A stretch of 64,000 nt of DNA from Muribaculaceae bacterium (GCA_022510505.1 JAFLTL010000008.1:18398-82397), one strand, 5' to 3'. Positions 33,138 to 42,726 are shown, counted from the stretch's first letter. The notes: a model not told the origin generated them from the letters alone. Numbers and translations: made by a program.

Positions 33138-34250
33138 ATGACCCGTAACAAGCTTCTGGCAAACTTTGTCCTTAAGCCACTTTCAGTGGCCTATGGCTGG
33201 GTTACGGGTATCAGAAACCTTTTTTTTCGATGGGGTATCCTTGAAGAACATTCCTTTGATGTCCCTTTGATTGTTGTGGGAAACCTCGCCGTTGGGGGAA
33301 CCGGTAAAACACCCCACACCGAAATGGTTGTAGAGTTGATGAGACACAAATACAAAGTTGCGGTTCTAAGCCGAGGCTATAAACGTTCGACCAAAGGATT
33401 TATTTTAGCGTCTCCTCAATCTACACCGGGAACAATCGGTGACGAACCCTACCAAATTTATCATAAATTTTCTGGAACAGTTCCGGTAGCAGTTTGCGAA
33501 AGTCGTGTCAAAGGAGTGCAGGAACTTCAAAGACTCCTGCCCGACGTCAATCTTATTGTACTAGACGATGCATTCCAGCATCGTTACATTAAGCCAACAG
33601 TTTCAATTGTGCTCACCGAGTTTGATCGTCCGGCCTATGAGGATCATCTGCTTCCTTACGGACGTTTGAGAGAATCCTATAAATCGATGAGCCGAGCCGA
33701 CATTGTTATAGTCTCTAAATGTCCGGCTGAAATGAAACCTCTTGATATCCGCCTCAAGACTGAGAAACTGAAACTGCGTCCTTATCAGTCTCTCTATTAT
33801 TCATCATTTGCCTATCAAAGATTGAAGCCGGTTTTCCCTGACATGGTCTCGGAAGAAAACAGAGAGCTTAGACTCGATTGGCTAAATCGTGAAGATGCGA
33901 TATTGGCTTTGGCCGGAATAGCTAACCCCAAACCCTTTATTCGCTGGTTAAAGTCATTTGCACCAATCGTTAAATCAAAGAGTTATCCCGATCATTATAA
34001 TTTTCAACGAAAAGATCTTGAGGTTATCAAGAGACTCCATTCGGCATTGCCGGGAAATGGACGCAAATTTATTGTAACCACCGAGAAAGATGCCGTTAGA
34101 CTTGCCAATAATCCCTATTTCCCTCCCGAACTTAAACCCTATATTTTCTATCAGCCCATTTCGGTTAAAATAGTTCTTGGAGAAGAGACTCCGATTAATC
34201 AGGTGATAGAGTCTAAAATAAAAAAATCAGTCAAAAAACATTACAATTAA
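33138..34250 (+). CDS. lpxK: Tetraacyldisaccharide 4'-kinase
   Basis: A 370-residue membrane-associated kinase that phosphorylates the lipid A precursor at the 4' position, the sixth step of lipid A synthesis. The P-loop variant GGTGKTP lies at 53-59, after an N-terminal amphipathic helix (LSVAYGWVTGIRNLFF) that contacts the membrane. VLDDAFQHR in the middle and HYNFQRKDLE toward the C-terminus are family landmarks. The C-terminus is basic (KIKKSVKKHYN). It is followed after ten bases by a purine nucleoside phosphorylase gene. Confidence 0.96.
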   Translation: MTRNKLLANFVLKPLSVAYGWVTGIRNLFFRWGILEEHSFDVPLIVVGNLAVGGTGKTPHTEMVVELMRHKYKVAVLSRGYKRSTKGFILASPQSTPGTIGDEPYQIYHKFSGTVPVAVCESRVKGVQELQRLLPDVNLIVLDDAFQHRYIKPTVSIVLTEFDRPAYEDHLLPYGRLRESYKSMSRADIVIVSKCPAEMKPLDIRLKTEKLKLRPYQSLYYSSFAYQRLKPVFPDMVSEENRELRLDWLNREDAILALAGIANPKPFIRWLKSFAPIVKSKSYPDHYNFQRKDLEVIKRLHSALPGNGRKFIVTTEKDAVRLANNPYFPPELKPYIFYQPISVKIVLGEETPINQVIESKIKKSVKKHYN

Positions 34251-34260
34251 ATCTAATATT

Positions 34261-35073
34261 ATGATTGACAAAATCAAAGCTACAGCTGATTATCTTAAGA
34301 GTAAAGTCAGCGAGATTCCCCAAACTGCAATAATATTGGGTACAGGATTAGGTGCGTTAGTTGACCACATCGAAGAAAAAAAATACATTCCCTATAATGA
34401 AATACCTAATTTCCCGGTTTCAACTGTGGAGGGTCACAGTGGTAACCTTATATTTGGAAAATTGGGGTCGACCCCTGTGATTGCAATGCAGGGACGCTTC
34501 CATTATTATGAAGGATATGATATGAAGGAAGTGACCTTCCCTGTTAGGGTCTTTCAGGCATTGGGAGTTAAAAAACTCTACGTTTCCAATGCAGCCGGCG
34601 GAATGAATAAGGAATTCCGTGTCGGTGATGTTATGGTGATTACCGACCATATTAATCTTTTCCCTGAGAACCCATTGCGTGGTAGGAATAACCCCGATCT
34701 GGGTCCTCGATTCCCGGCTATGACCGAGGCCTACAGCAAGAGACTGTGCAAGGCTGCCTTTGAAGTCGCGGCACAAAAAGGTATAAGACTTATGAGTGGA
34801 GTGTATGTTGGAACTCCTGGACCAACATTCGAAACACCTGCCGAATATGAATATTTCCGTATCATTGGTGGCGATGCTGTAGGTATGTCTACAGTACCCG
34901 AGGTTATTGTTGCTAATCATGCCGGCATGGAGGTGTTCGGCGTTTCGGTTATCACCGATCTGGGTGGTAAGGACGTGACTGAAGTGCCATCACATGAGGA
35001 AGTGCAGAAAGCTGCCGAGAGTGCCCAGCCAAAGATGATGGAAATAATAAAGGCTCTTGTCGCATTAAATTGA
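34261..35073 (+). CDS. Purine-nucleoside phosphorylase (trimeric type)
   Basis: A 270-residue cytoplasmic enzyme of the PNP/MTAP family that splits inosine and guanosine with phosphate. Motifs are AIILGTGLGALVD (about 23-35), the phosphate loop residues in EGHSGNL, GRFHYYEGYDM (about 79-89) and SNAAGGMN. The C-terminal base-binding region has GGDAVGMSTVPEV and the purine-selecting ITDLGGKDV. Length is typical of the trimeric class. The thiL start lies nine bases beyond its stop. Confidence 0.95.
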   Translation: MIDKIKATADYLKSKVSEIPQTAIILGTGLGALVDHIEEKKYIPYNEIPNFPVSTVEGHSGNLIFGKLGSTPVIAMQGRFHYYEGYDMKEVTFPVRVFQALGVKKLYVSNAAGGMNKEFRVGDVMVITDHINLFPENPLRGRNNPDLGPRFPAMTEAYSKRLCKAAFEVAAQKGIRLMSGVYVGTPGPTFETPAEYEYFRIIGGDAVGMSTVPEVIVANHAGMEVFGVSVITDLGGKDVTEVPSHEEVQKAAESAQPKMMEIIKALVALN

Positions 35074-35081
35074 TTGATTTC

Positions 35082-36119
35082 ATGGAACCGGCAAAATTGA
35101 CTGAAATCAGTTCTCTTGGCGAATTCGGTTTAATTGACCGTCTGACAAAAAATCTGGGTCCTTCGTTGAATAATTCAACGCTTAAAGGTGTAGGAGATGA
35201 TTGTGCTGTGATGAGATACAAGGACACTGATGTGCTTGTGTCGACCGACTTGCTTCTGGAGGGCGTACATTTCGATTTGACCTATGTTCCCTTGAAACAT
35301 TTGGGGTACAAGGCTATAGTTGTCAATTTATCCGATATCTATGCCATGAACGGTCGTCCGCGCCAGGTTACTGTTTCACTGGGAATTTCGGCTCGTTTTG
35401 CTGTTGAGCACATTGAGACTCTTTATGAAGGCATGCGTCTGGCATGTCAAATCTATGGAGTAGATTTGGTTGGAGGTGATACTACCGCCTCCAAACAGGG
35501 TCTTGTCATCAGTGTGACGGCTATTGGAGATGTTGAACCGGGAAAAGAAGTCTATAGATCAGGTGCCAAGGATACCGATTTGATTTGTGTAAGCGGTGAC
35601 CTTGGTGCTGCATATATGGGACTGCAGCTTCTCGAAAGAGAAAAAAATGTCGGGGCCGGACAAAAGAACTTCACCCCCGATTTTGCCGGGAAAGAATATC
35701 TTGTTGAGCGACAACTAAAGCCCGAGGCAAGAAAGGACATCATTGAGGCTTTAGCCACCAAAGGTGTTCTGCCAACTTCCATGATTGATGTTTCAGACGG
35801 ACTTTCATCAGAACTCCTTCACATATGTCATGATTCTCATGTTGGATGCAGAGTTTATGAGGATAGAATTCCTATTGATTATCAAACCGCAGTCATGGCC
35901 GAGGAAATCGGTATGAATCTCGTTACGGCAGCCCTAAACGGAGGAGAGGATTATGAACTCCTTTTTACAGTTCCACTTCACGATCATGAAGCAGTTTCCA
36001 AAATGGAAGGTGTCAAAATAATTGGTCACATAACTAAGGAAGATCTTGGTTACCGACTGATAACACGCGATGGCAACGAAATGCCTTTGAAAGCCCAAGG
36101 ATGGAATCATCTTCAATAA
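35082..36119 (+). CDS. thiL: Thiamine-monophosphate kinase
   Basis: A 345-residue ATP-dependent kinase that makes thiamine diphosphate from thiamine monophosphate. It belongs to the PurM-like superfamily: GVGDDCAVMRY near residue 42, VSTDLLLEGVHFDL with the metal-binding acidic residues, the VNLSDIYAMNGRP motif and LVGGDTTASKQGL. MIDVSDGLSSELLH and NGGEDYELLFTV define the C-terminal domain. The ATG at 35082 (MEPAKLTEISSLGEFG) is preferred to a TTG four codons upstream that overlaps the preceding gene. No thiamine riboswitch is present. Confidence 0.95.
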   Translation: MEPAKLTEISSLGEFGLIDRLTKNLGPSLNNSTLKGVGDDCAVMRYKDTDVLVSTDLLLEGVHFDLTYVPLKHLGYKAIVVNLSDIYAMNGRPRQVTVSLGISARFAVEHIETLYEGMRLACQIYGVDLVGGDTTASKQGLVISVTAIGDVEPGKEVYRSGAKDTDLICVSGDLGAAYMGLQLLEREKNVGAGQKNFTPDFAGKEYLVERQLKPEARKDIIEALATKGVLPTSMIDVSDGLSSELLHICHDSHVGCRVYEDRIPIDYQTAVMAEEIGMNLVTAALNGGEDYELLFTVPLHDHEAVSKMEGVKIIGHITKEDLGYRLITRDGNEMPLKAQGWNHLQ

Positions 36120-36127
36120 TCCCAATC

Positions 36128-38215
36128 ATGAAAAAGAAAAAACTTGCATTGATTCAGAATGACCCGTGGCTCGAACCATTTTCCGAGGCTATTGAGGGGC
36201 GACATGATGACGCGGTCAACAAAGAAATCAATCTTTTGGGCGGAAAACCTCGTAAAGGATGTCGCTCTTTGGTCGATTTTGCTAATGCCTATAAATATTT
36301 CGGACTTCACAAAGAGGGTAACGGCGAATGGATATTTCGAGAATGGGCGCCAAATGCAAAATCAATAACTTTGGTAGGTGATTTCTCCGACTGGAAGGAA
36401 TTGCAACGTTATGCACTGAATAAACTTGACAATGGCGTTTGGGAAGTACGGCTGCCTGAAAATGCCTTGCATGACGGGCAGCTTTATAAGATGATGGTCA
36501 AATGGGATGGAGGAGAAGGCGAAAGAATTCCTGCTTATGCCCAAAGGGTTGTGCAAGACTCGAATACCCACATTTTTTCTGCCCAGGTATGGGATAAACC
36601 CGAATATGACTGGAATATAACCGAGTTTGTTCCCGACACACGACCGTTGCTTATTTATGAATGTCACATTGGAATGGCGCAACAAACTGAAGGAGTTGGA
36701 ACTTATGTCGAATTTCGTGATCTGATTCTCCCAAGAATTGCTGCCGACGGATATAATGCTATTCAAATCATGGCAATTCAGGAACATCCTTATTATGGAT
36801 CATTCGGCTACCATGTGTCTAATTTCTATGCACCTTCTTCCCGTTTCGGAACACCTGAAGAGTTGAAAAGTCTGATTGATAGGGCTCATGAACTTGGAAT
36901 AGCCGTCATTATGGATATCGTCCACTCCCACGCTGTGAAAAACGAGGTGGAAGGACTCGGACGCCTCGATGGAAGTCATGATTTGTATTTTTATGGTGAC
37001 CACAGAAGAGAACACCCGGCTTGGGATTCTTTATGTTTTGATTATGGCAAGAACGAAGTGCTTCATTTTCTGTTGAGTAATTGCAAGTACTGGCTTGAAG
37101 AATTCAAGTTTGATGGATTCCGATTTGATGGAGTGACATCGATGCTTTACTATAGTCATGGTCTGGGACAGGCTTTTGGCTCCTATGATGATTATTATAA
37201 TGGTGGCCAAGATGTTAATGCCATTACTTATCTTACATTGGCAAACAAACTGATTCATACTCTTAATCCTCATGCAATCACTATAGCTGAAGAAATGAGC
37301 GGTATGCCTGGTTTGGCAGTCCCTGTCGCCGACGGGGGGCTGGGCTTTGATTATCGAATGGCAATGGGAATCCCCGATTATTGGATAAAGACATTGAAGG
37401 AAAAAAAGGATGAAGACTGGCATCCAACTTCAATTTTCTGGGAATTGACAAATCGTCGAAGTGATGAAAAAACCATCTCCTATGTGGAAAGTCATGACCA
37501 GGCGCTTGTGGGGGATAAAACTGTTATATTCCGTTTGATTGATGACCAGATGTACTGGCACATGACGAAGGGAGACGACAACATGACCGTTGCAAGAGGC
37601 ATTGCACTTCATAAGATGATCCGACTCGTTACATTGGCAACAATAAACGGTGGATATCTTAACTTCATGGGAAACGAATTCGGACATCCCGAATGGATCG
37701 ATTTTCCAAGGGAAGGAAATGGTTGGAGCTATAAATATGCTCGTCGACAATGGGACCTCGTTGACCGGGAAGACCTACAATATGTCTATCTCAACGATTG
37801 GGACAATGCTATGATACATTTGGTGGCCGGAATAAACAATTTCCAGGCATTGCCAATTGAAAAACTCTGGGAGAAGGATGATGACCAGGTGCTCGCTTTC
37901 GGCAGAGGGAATCTTATATTTGTCTTTAATTTTAATCCCTTCAAGTCATTTGCCGATTATGGATTCTTGGCTCCTAAAGGCTCCTATAAGGTTATATTAT
38001 CCAGTGATAACCCACAGTTCGGAGGGTTTGACAATGTTGATGAGAAGGTTGAACATTTCACAATACCCGACAAACTTTATGCACCTACCGGTAAGGAATG
38101 GCTTAGGCTATATCTACCCGCAAGAAGCTGTATGGTTCTGAAGAAAAACTCTGAACCGGCAAGGAACACCGTTAAAAAAACGGCTTCTAATGAAAAACCC
38201 GACAAAGAAGGATAG
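36128..38215 (+). CDS. glgB: 1,4-alpha-glucan branching enzyme
   Basis: A 695-residue GH13 enzyme that introduces alpha-1,6 branches into glycogen. It has an N-terminal CBM48 module (about 60-150, EWIFREWAPNAKSITLVGDF), a catalytic barrel with predicted nucleophile Asp334 (FRFDGVTSM) and acid Glu388 (IAEEMSGMP), and VESHDQALVGDKT, followed by a C-terminal all-beta domain. Its sequence is closer to the eukaryotic-like branching enzymes, as common in Bacteroidota, than to the E. coli type. The start at 36128 (MKKKKLALIQND) lies nine bases past the thiL stop. Confidence 0.95.
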   Translation: MKKKKLALIQNDPWLEPFSEAIEGRHDDAVNKEINLLGGKPRKGCRSLVDFANAYKYFGLHKEGNGEWIFREWAPNAKSITLVGDFSDWKELQRYALNKLDNGVWEVRLPENALHDGQLYKMMVKWDGGEGERIPAYAQRVVQDSNTHIFSAQVWDKPEYDWNITEFVPDTRPLLIYECHIGMAQQTEGVGTYVEFRDLILPRIAADGYNAIQIMAIQEHPYYGSFGYHVSNFYAPSSRFGTPEELKSLIDRAHELGIAVIMDIVHSHAVKNEVEGLGRLDGSHDLYFYGDHRREHPAWDSLCFDYGKNEVLHFLLSNCKYWLEEFKFDGFRFDGVTSMLYYSHGLGQAFGSYDDYYNGGQDVNAITYLTLANKLIHTLNPHAITIAEEMSGMPGLAVPVADGGLGFDYRMAMGIPDYWIKTLKEKKDEDWHPTSIFWELTNRRSDEKTISYVESHDQALVGDKTVIFRLIDDQMYWHMTKGDDNMTVARGIALHKMIRLVTLATINGGYLNFMGNEFGHPEWIDFPREGNGWSYKYARRQWDLVDREDLQYVYLNDWDNAMIHLVAGINNFQALPIEKLWEKDDDQVLAFGRGNLIFVFNFNPFKSFADYGFLAPKGSYKVILSSDNPQFGGFDNVDEKVEHFTIPDKLYAPTGKEWLRLYLPARSCMVLKKNSEPARNTVKKTASNEKPDKEG

Positions 38216-39251
38216 AAGAAAAGCCATTGGCAAAATCATGAGAATTGCAATCCCGACGATTATTTCCGTCGGGCTTTGCTTTATACTTTTTACCGGAATC
38301 GATCTCAAGGAAATGGTTGCAGTCATAAAGAAAGATTGTGATTTCCGGTGGATTGGACTTTGTATGGTCATTGCGGTTCTGTCCCACATTGTCCGTGCTT
38401 GGAGATGGAGTCTGCAACTTAACGCTCTGAATATTTTTCCTCCATTCTTCTGGGTAGTACTGAGTATTTTTGGCACCTATGCCGTTAATCTCGTTTTTCC
38501 CCGACTTGGCGAGGTGTGGAGAACAGGATTTATTGCAGAACGGCAACATGCTCAGTTTACCACTGTCTTCGGTTCTATGTTGGCCGACCGAATAACCGAT
38601 ACACTGATCGTGATTCTTCTGGGAGTGATCACATTCCTAATTGCTTCGCCTGCCATTCACGCATTTCTACAGCGTTACCCCGAAACCTATATCAGCATCA
38701 AGAGTTTTCTTGAGTCACCATTCCTATGGGGTACTTTAGTCGGTATAATTGTTTGTTGTGCCTTTATTTATCTGAGATTCTCCCATCACAAGGCCATTCT
38801 GAAAATCAAACAGGCTCTCGTTGATCTTTGGAAGGGGTTTGCCGTGGTGTTCAGAATGAAAAACATTTGGCTTTGGCTTTTCCTTGGATTGGTGATATGG
38901 TTCTGCTATTTCATGCAACTGTATGTGACTTTCTTTGCTTTCCCATTCACTCGACAAATAATTCAGGATTATGGAGTCATAGCTGTATTGGTGGCTTTCG
39001 TCTTGTCGGCTCTCGCTATGGGAATCCCATCCAATGGAGGAATCGGGCCATGGCAAATAGCAGTAATATTTGCTCTGACTATTTATGCGCCACTGGGTAT
39101 GAACGAACTTCAGGCTGATTCCTATAGAACGAACATAACAGCTTTCGCAAATCTGGTCATGGGAACAGAAACCTTACTGCTGATCGCTCTCGGGATTTTT
39201 ACTTTTGCATGCATCTTCTTCGATAAACGTCGACATGTCCAATCCAATTGA
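38190..39251 (+). CDS. Lysylphosphatidylglycerol synthase TM-region-like flippase protein
   Basis: A 353-residue inner-membrane protein with about eight hydrophobic helices, matching the UPF0104/LPG_synthase_TM family. IVRAWRWSLQLNAL (about 69-82), the PRLGEVWRTGFIAER stretch near residue 107 and IPSNGGIGPWQIAVIF near 275 are typical. The family is homologous to the flippase half of MprF. There is no aminoacyl-transferase domain here. It overlaps glgB by 26 bases and the phosphopantetheinyl transferase by 17. The lipid or other substrate is unknown. Confidence 0.88.
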   Translation: MKNPTKKDRRKAIGKIMRIAIPTIISVGLCFILFTGIDLKEMVAVIKKDCDFRWIGLCMVIAVLSHIVRAWRWSLQLNALNIFPPFFWVVLSIFGTYAVNLVFPRLGEVWRTGFIAERQHAQFTTVFGSMLADRITDTLIVILLGVITFLIASPAIHAFLQRYPETYISIKSFLESPFLWGTLVGIIVCCAFIYLRFSHHKAILKIKQALVDLWKGFAVVFRMKNIWLWLFLGLVIWFCYFMQLYVTFFAFPFTRQIIQDYGVIAVLVAFVLSALAMGIPSNGGIGPWQIAVIFALTIYAPLGMNELQADSYRTNITAFANLVMGTETLLLIALGIFTFACIFFDKRRHVQSN

Positions 39252-39744
39252 ACATCACCATCTTCTTGAATCAGTTGATGTGATACTGTCGACTGGTGAT
39301 TTCTCTTCATTGGAGTCTCAAAGAATCTGCGTGAAAAATATGCTCAGGGATTTTCTCGGTGACGATGCAATTCTTCATCATCGATTCGACGGAGCACCAT
39401 TTCTTTCAATTCCCGGTTTAAACATTTCCATCAGTCATTGCCGAAAAGCTGTTGCTATCGCTTTGAGTAATAAACGTAAAGTGGGAATTGATGTCGAGAT
39501 ATGGCGTGAGCAGTTGGTGAAGGTTGCCCCCAGGTTTCTTCAGAAGAACGAATTGAACGAAATGTCATCCAAAACGACATTATTAAGGGATTGGACCTAT
39601 AAGGAAGCAGTGTTTAAATTATTGCAGAACTACCCGTCCCCCCCTAAAACAATAATGGACATTTCTTTAAACATGCCCAAGGTGGCGGCTGCAACCAGCC
39701 ATTTGAATGAAGTGACGCTAACTGTCGCCTCGTTCAGTTCGTAA
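39235..39744 (+). CDS. 4'-phosphopantetheinyl transferase superfamily protein
   Basis: A 169-residue Sfp-like enzyme predicted to attach phosphopantetheine from CoA to a carrier protein serine. The metal-binding pair is Asp86 and Glu88 in VGIDVEIW, and WTYKEAVFK (120-128) is the second signature with its Lys-Glu. SISHC at about 65-69 matches the usual SxSH. I start at the ATG at 39235, since upstream residues read from the 3' end of the membrane protein gene. No carrier protein or synthase gene is adjacent, so its target is unknown. It converges with and overlaps the next gene by 11 bases. Confidence 0.88.
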   Translation: MSNPIEHHHLLESVDVILSTGDFSSLESQRICVKNMLRDFLGDDAILHHRFDGAPFLSIPGLNISISHCRKAVAIALSNKRKVGIDVEIWREQLVKVAPRFLQKNELNEMSSKTTLLRDWTYKEAVFKLLQNYPSPPKTIMDISLNMPKVAAATSHLNEVTLTVASFSS

Positions 39745-40222
39745 TAACTTTGAAGTCTCCCTGAGTTCCACTGGTTACATCGTAGCGACGCAAGCCGTAG
39801 CCTAAACGGGAAGCTTCCCCGCTCAATGGCACACCGAAGTTGCTGAACACATCATAGACGCTTCCGCATTTGGAACAATAAGCATTAGATGCTGTCTCAT
39901 CGATTATTATCCTGACTGTCCTGGACCGTTCAACGGGACATGACAGGTCGTAGGCTACGGGATTCCCATGAATATCACCACACAGAAGAACTCCCCCAAA
40001 GCCTGTATATGATAGGGCAGTGTATGGGAAATTAGACGGGATGTTGTCGTTGATGATAAATCTCTGATAATCCAATGCCCCTTTGACTCCATAGGTTTCC
40101 CACATCGATTGTGTGGAAAATCTTATCATAACCGGTGAATAGGGTATTCGGTCATCATCGACTGTGTGACATCCCAAAAAAACACAAAGTGGAAACAGCA
40201 ATGCTATCAGCCTCAACTTCAT
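39734..40222 (-). CDS. Rieske-like lipoprotein with altered ligand motifs
   Basis: A 162-residue predicted lipoprotein: lipobox VFLGC with Cys18. The C-terminal half has a Rieske-like pattern, SCPVE around Cys95 and YCSKCGSVYD with Cys116 and Cys119, then a Gly-x-Pro and Leu-x-x-Tyr ending (VPLSGEASRLGYGLRRYDV). In true Rieske proteins the motifs are CxH and CxxH with two His ligands. Here the first His position is Val and the second is Cys, so it may hold a different cluster, a mononuclear metal or none. It overlaps argH by ATGA at its start. The function is unknown. Confidence 0.75.
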   Translation of the reverse strand: MKLRLIALLFPLCVFLGCHTVDDDRIPYSPVMIRFSTQSMWETYGVKGALDYQRFIINDNIPSNFPYTALSYTGFGGVLLCGDIHGNPVAYDLSCPVERSRTVRIIIDETASNAYCSKCGSVYDVFSNFGVPLSGEASRLGYGLRRYDVTSGTQGDFKVITN

Positions 40223-41556
40223 ATACCCGTGAGTTTCTCAACGGCTTTATGCCATTTCTTGAAATCCATCCGTTTTAGGATTTCATTCATTCTTTTTTCT
40301 ATAAGGTCATTCCCTGGATTACCGATTGAACCGAGATGGGTGTGGTTCAATTCTTTGTTGGCAGAGAAATGGTTATTTTCAATTTCTATTCCAACTTCTT
40401 TATAGGCATCTCTGAAAGGTTGACCTTCCTGAACCCTTTTGTTGACTTCCTCGACTGAATACATCAGGTCATAACGGGTGTCGCCCGATATGTCATTTAT
40501 CTTAACCCCCTCTATCATCTTCCCAACCATGTCGAGTATGGAAATCATTTCGTCAAACACCCCGAGGAAATTTTCCTTAATCAGTTGAAGATCCCTGAAG
40601 TAACCAGAAGGTAAATTATTGGTAATTAGTGTTATCTCGTAGGGAAGAGCCTGGATGCGATTACACTTGGAACGCGTCAGTTCAAAAACATCGGGATTTT
40701 TCTTGTGAGGCATTATTGAAGAACCTGTCGTATATTCCTGTGGTAACGTTATGAACCCGAAGTTCTGGGAATTAAAAAGACAGGCATCGAACGAGAGCTT
40801 TCCAATTGTCGATGCGATGTTTGCTATCGCTTGCGCAACGATTCTTTCGGTTTTGCCACGGCCCATTTGGGCATATACCACATTCACAGCCGGAGTCCCG
40901 AATCCAAGAAGTGCAGTGGTCATTTCGCGGTTCAAAGGAAATGATGAACCATATCCGGCAGCGGATCCTAGAGGATTCCGGTCGACTATTTCATAGGCTG
41001 CTGCTAGAGTCAGCATATCGTCGGTCAAACTTTCGGCATAGCTCCCAAACCAAAGTCCCATTGATGATGGAGTCGCTACCTGAAGGTGGGTATAACCAGG
41101 TATTATATCGTTTCGGTGTTGCTCGCTCTTAGATATCAGTGTGTCAAAGAATCTTTTGACCGCTGCTGTCAATTGCTCGATTTTGGCGCGCATGAATAGC
41201 TTTAGGTCAAGAAGTACCTGATCGTTTCGGGAACGGCCGGCATGAATCTTTTTACCCAAATCCCCCAGCTTTTGAGTCAGTAACAACTCCACATAGGAGT
41301 GGATATCCTCAATTCCTTCATCAATCTTGAAATTCGCGGAAAGGGTCTGACGGTAAATCTGACGAAGGGATTTAGTTAATTCCTTAAGCTCTTTTGCTGT
41401 CAGCAATCCAATGGACTCGAGCATGCGAATGTGGGCAAGAGATCCAATAACATCCCATGGCGCCAACATTATGTCCATCTCTCGATCCCGACCAACGGTG
41501 TATTTCTCCACATCTTGGTCTACCGAGACGGTCTTTTCCCAAAGCTTTTTGGCCAC
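40219..41556 (-). CDS. argH: Argininosuccinate lyase
   Basis: A 445-residue cytoplasmic enzyme that splits argininosuccinate into arginine and fumarate. The fumarase/aspartase superfamily signature GSSIMPHKKNPD lies at 278-289, with the mobile-loop catalytic serine (GSS). HAGRSRNDQV (about 106-114) and GYTHLQVATPSSMG are the other two conserved blocks. Length is close to normal. It is the third gene of the pyrE-SRPBCC-argH-lipoprotein run, so a pyrimidine gene and an arginine gene are cotranscribed, perhaps because both draw on carbamoyl phosphate. Confidence 0.96.
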   Translation of the reverse strand: MAKKLWEKTVSVDQDVEKYTVGRDREMDIMLAPWDVIGSLAHIRMLESIGLLTAKELKELTKSLRQIYRQTLSANFKIDEGIEDIHSYVELLLTQKLGDLGKKIHAGRSRNDQVLLDLKLFMRAKIEQLTAAVKRFFDTLISKSEQHRNDIIPGYTHLQVATPSSMGLWFGSYAESLTDDMLTLAAAYEIVDRNPLGSAAGYGSSFPLNREMTTALLGFGTPAVNVVYAQMGRGKTERIVAQAIANIASTIGKLSFDACLFNSQNFGFITLPQEYTTGSSIMPHKKNPDVFELTRSKCNRIQALPYEITLITNNLPSGYFRDLQLIKENFLGVFDEMISILDMVGKMIEGVKINDISGDTRYDLMYSVEEVNKRVQEGQPFRDAYKEVGIEIENNHFSANKELNHTHLGSIGNPGNDLIEKRMNEILKRMDFKKWHKAVEKLTGI

Positions 41557-41565
41557 AGTGAGTTT

Positions 41566-41991
41566 TTATTTGACTGATGCAAGCTGACCGATAAGCTGTC
41601 CGAATTGATCGGTTGCCTTTTGCATTGCCGGTCCAACCAATGGCTTCAACATTGCTGGAATCTCAACGTCAGTTTCGGCCAATACTTCGGTGGAATTTTC
41701 ACCTGTTGGAGTCAGTTTTGCAGTTAAGGTTAAGGGAACAGGAGAGGATTCTGTCCCAAATACAATCTTGTCGGGTTTGACTCGTTCTTTAACGACAAAT
41801 TTGATCTCACCAACCTGGGAGGTTTGAATGCTGATCGAGTCTTTTTCAAAGGTGACATCCCCCACTTTCTGCTTGAGATCTTCAGGCATTCTGTCAAGAA
41901 GTGACTGCAGTGCTGTCAAGTCCTCGAATTTCTCAAACAAACTGTTGACGTTTGCAGGGACGGTAACCGGAGTGCTAGTATATTTTGCCAC
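41566..41991 (-). CDS. SRPBCC-like small protein
   Basis: A 141-residue soluble protein with the START/polyketide-cyclase-like pattern: an N-terminal YTSTPVTVPANVNSLFEKFEDL helix entry, alternating beta strands in the middle and a long C-terminal helix (LVGPAMQKATDQFGQLIGQLASVK). This fold binds hydrophobic ligands. It lies between pyrE and argH with gaps of 14 and 9 bases, so it is cotranscribed with both. Similar proteins occur widely in Bacteroidales. The ligand and role are unknown. Confidence 0.78.
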   Translation of the reverse strand: MAKYTSTPVTVPANVNSLFEKFEDLTALQSLLDRMPEDLKQKVGDVTFEKDSISIQTSQVGEIKFVVKERVKPDKIVFGTESSPVPLTLTAKLTPTGENSTEVLAETDVEIPAMLKPLVGPAMQKATDQFGQLIGQLASVK

Positions 41992-42005
41992 TGTGCACGG
42001 ATTTG

Positions 42006-42659
42006 TTATTCAACTTCTTTAGCGCTGTCGGGAGTCCATTCGGAGGGATTCTTGCGCCATTCCTTTAAAGTTTCCAGGTCAGTCTTTCTAATGTAGTTCG
42101 TTGCTACTGCCTCTTCAAGCAATGCGTTATAATTACTTAGTGTAACGAGTTTGACTTTGGCATCCTTGAACGCTTTTATAGCTTCCGGGAAATCATAAGT
42201 GAATATGGCAACCATACCGATAACCTCACAGCCGGCATTTCTTATCGCTTCGACTACCTTAAGGGAGCTGGCACCGGTGGATATCAAATCTTCAACTACG
42301 ATAACCTTTTGGCCGGGTCTAAGATTTCCCTCAATCAAGTTTTCGAGTCCGTGATCTTTTGGTGTAGACCTTACGTAGGCATAAGGAACCGATAATTCAT
42401 CGGCAACTAATGCACCTTGGGCTATCGCTCCGGTTGCTACACCGGCTATGGCGTCAGGAGCACCAAATGTTTCCATTATTAGACGACATAATTCTATTTT
42501 GATGAATGTTCTGACGTCGGGATAGGAAAGTGTTTTTCTGTTATCGGTATATATTGGTGAATTCCAGCCCGATGCCCATGTGAATGGATTCTCGGGTTGA
42601 AGCACTATTGCACTGATGTGAAGAAGTTTTTGAGCTAAAAGACGATCGATTTGTTTCAT
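42006..42659 (-). CDS. pyrE: Orotate phosphoribosyltransferase
   Basis: A 217-residue enzyme that joins orotate to PRPP, giving orotidine 5'-monophosphate in pyrimidine synthesis. The PRPP-binding motif VVEDLISTGA lies at 121-130, preceded by GVATGAIAQGALVADEL (73-89) and YVRSTPKDHGLENLIEG, the flexible loop. It is the first gene of a four-gene run, 67 bases downstream of a TACCTTTG promoter element. Confidence 0.95.
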   Translation of the reverse strand: MKQIDRLLAQKLLHISAIVLQPENPFTWASGWNSPIYTDNRKTLSYPDVRTFIKIELCRLIMETFGAPDAIAGVATGAIAQGALVADELSVPYAYVRSTPKDHGLENLIEGNLRPGQKVIVVEDLISTGASSLKVVEAIRNAGCEVIGMVAIFTYDFPEAIKAFKDAKVKLVTLSNYNALLEEAVATNYIRKTDLETLKEWRKNPSEWTPDSAKEVE

Positions 42660-42726
42660 GATTGTCTATTATTGAAATAATTAAAGGTGGAGAATAGAAT
42701 CCTGTGGAAAACGGGGTTTGTGTCTA

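Noticed and set aside
35060-35090. Thiamine riboswitch before thiL
   Set aside because: thiL follows the preceding gene directly and no THI-box sequence is present.
36362-37750. Several ORFs of 70-140 codons on the minus strand inside glgB
   Set aside because: They lie wholly antisense to a highly conserved GH13 enzyme and have no recognisable domains.
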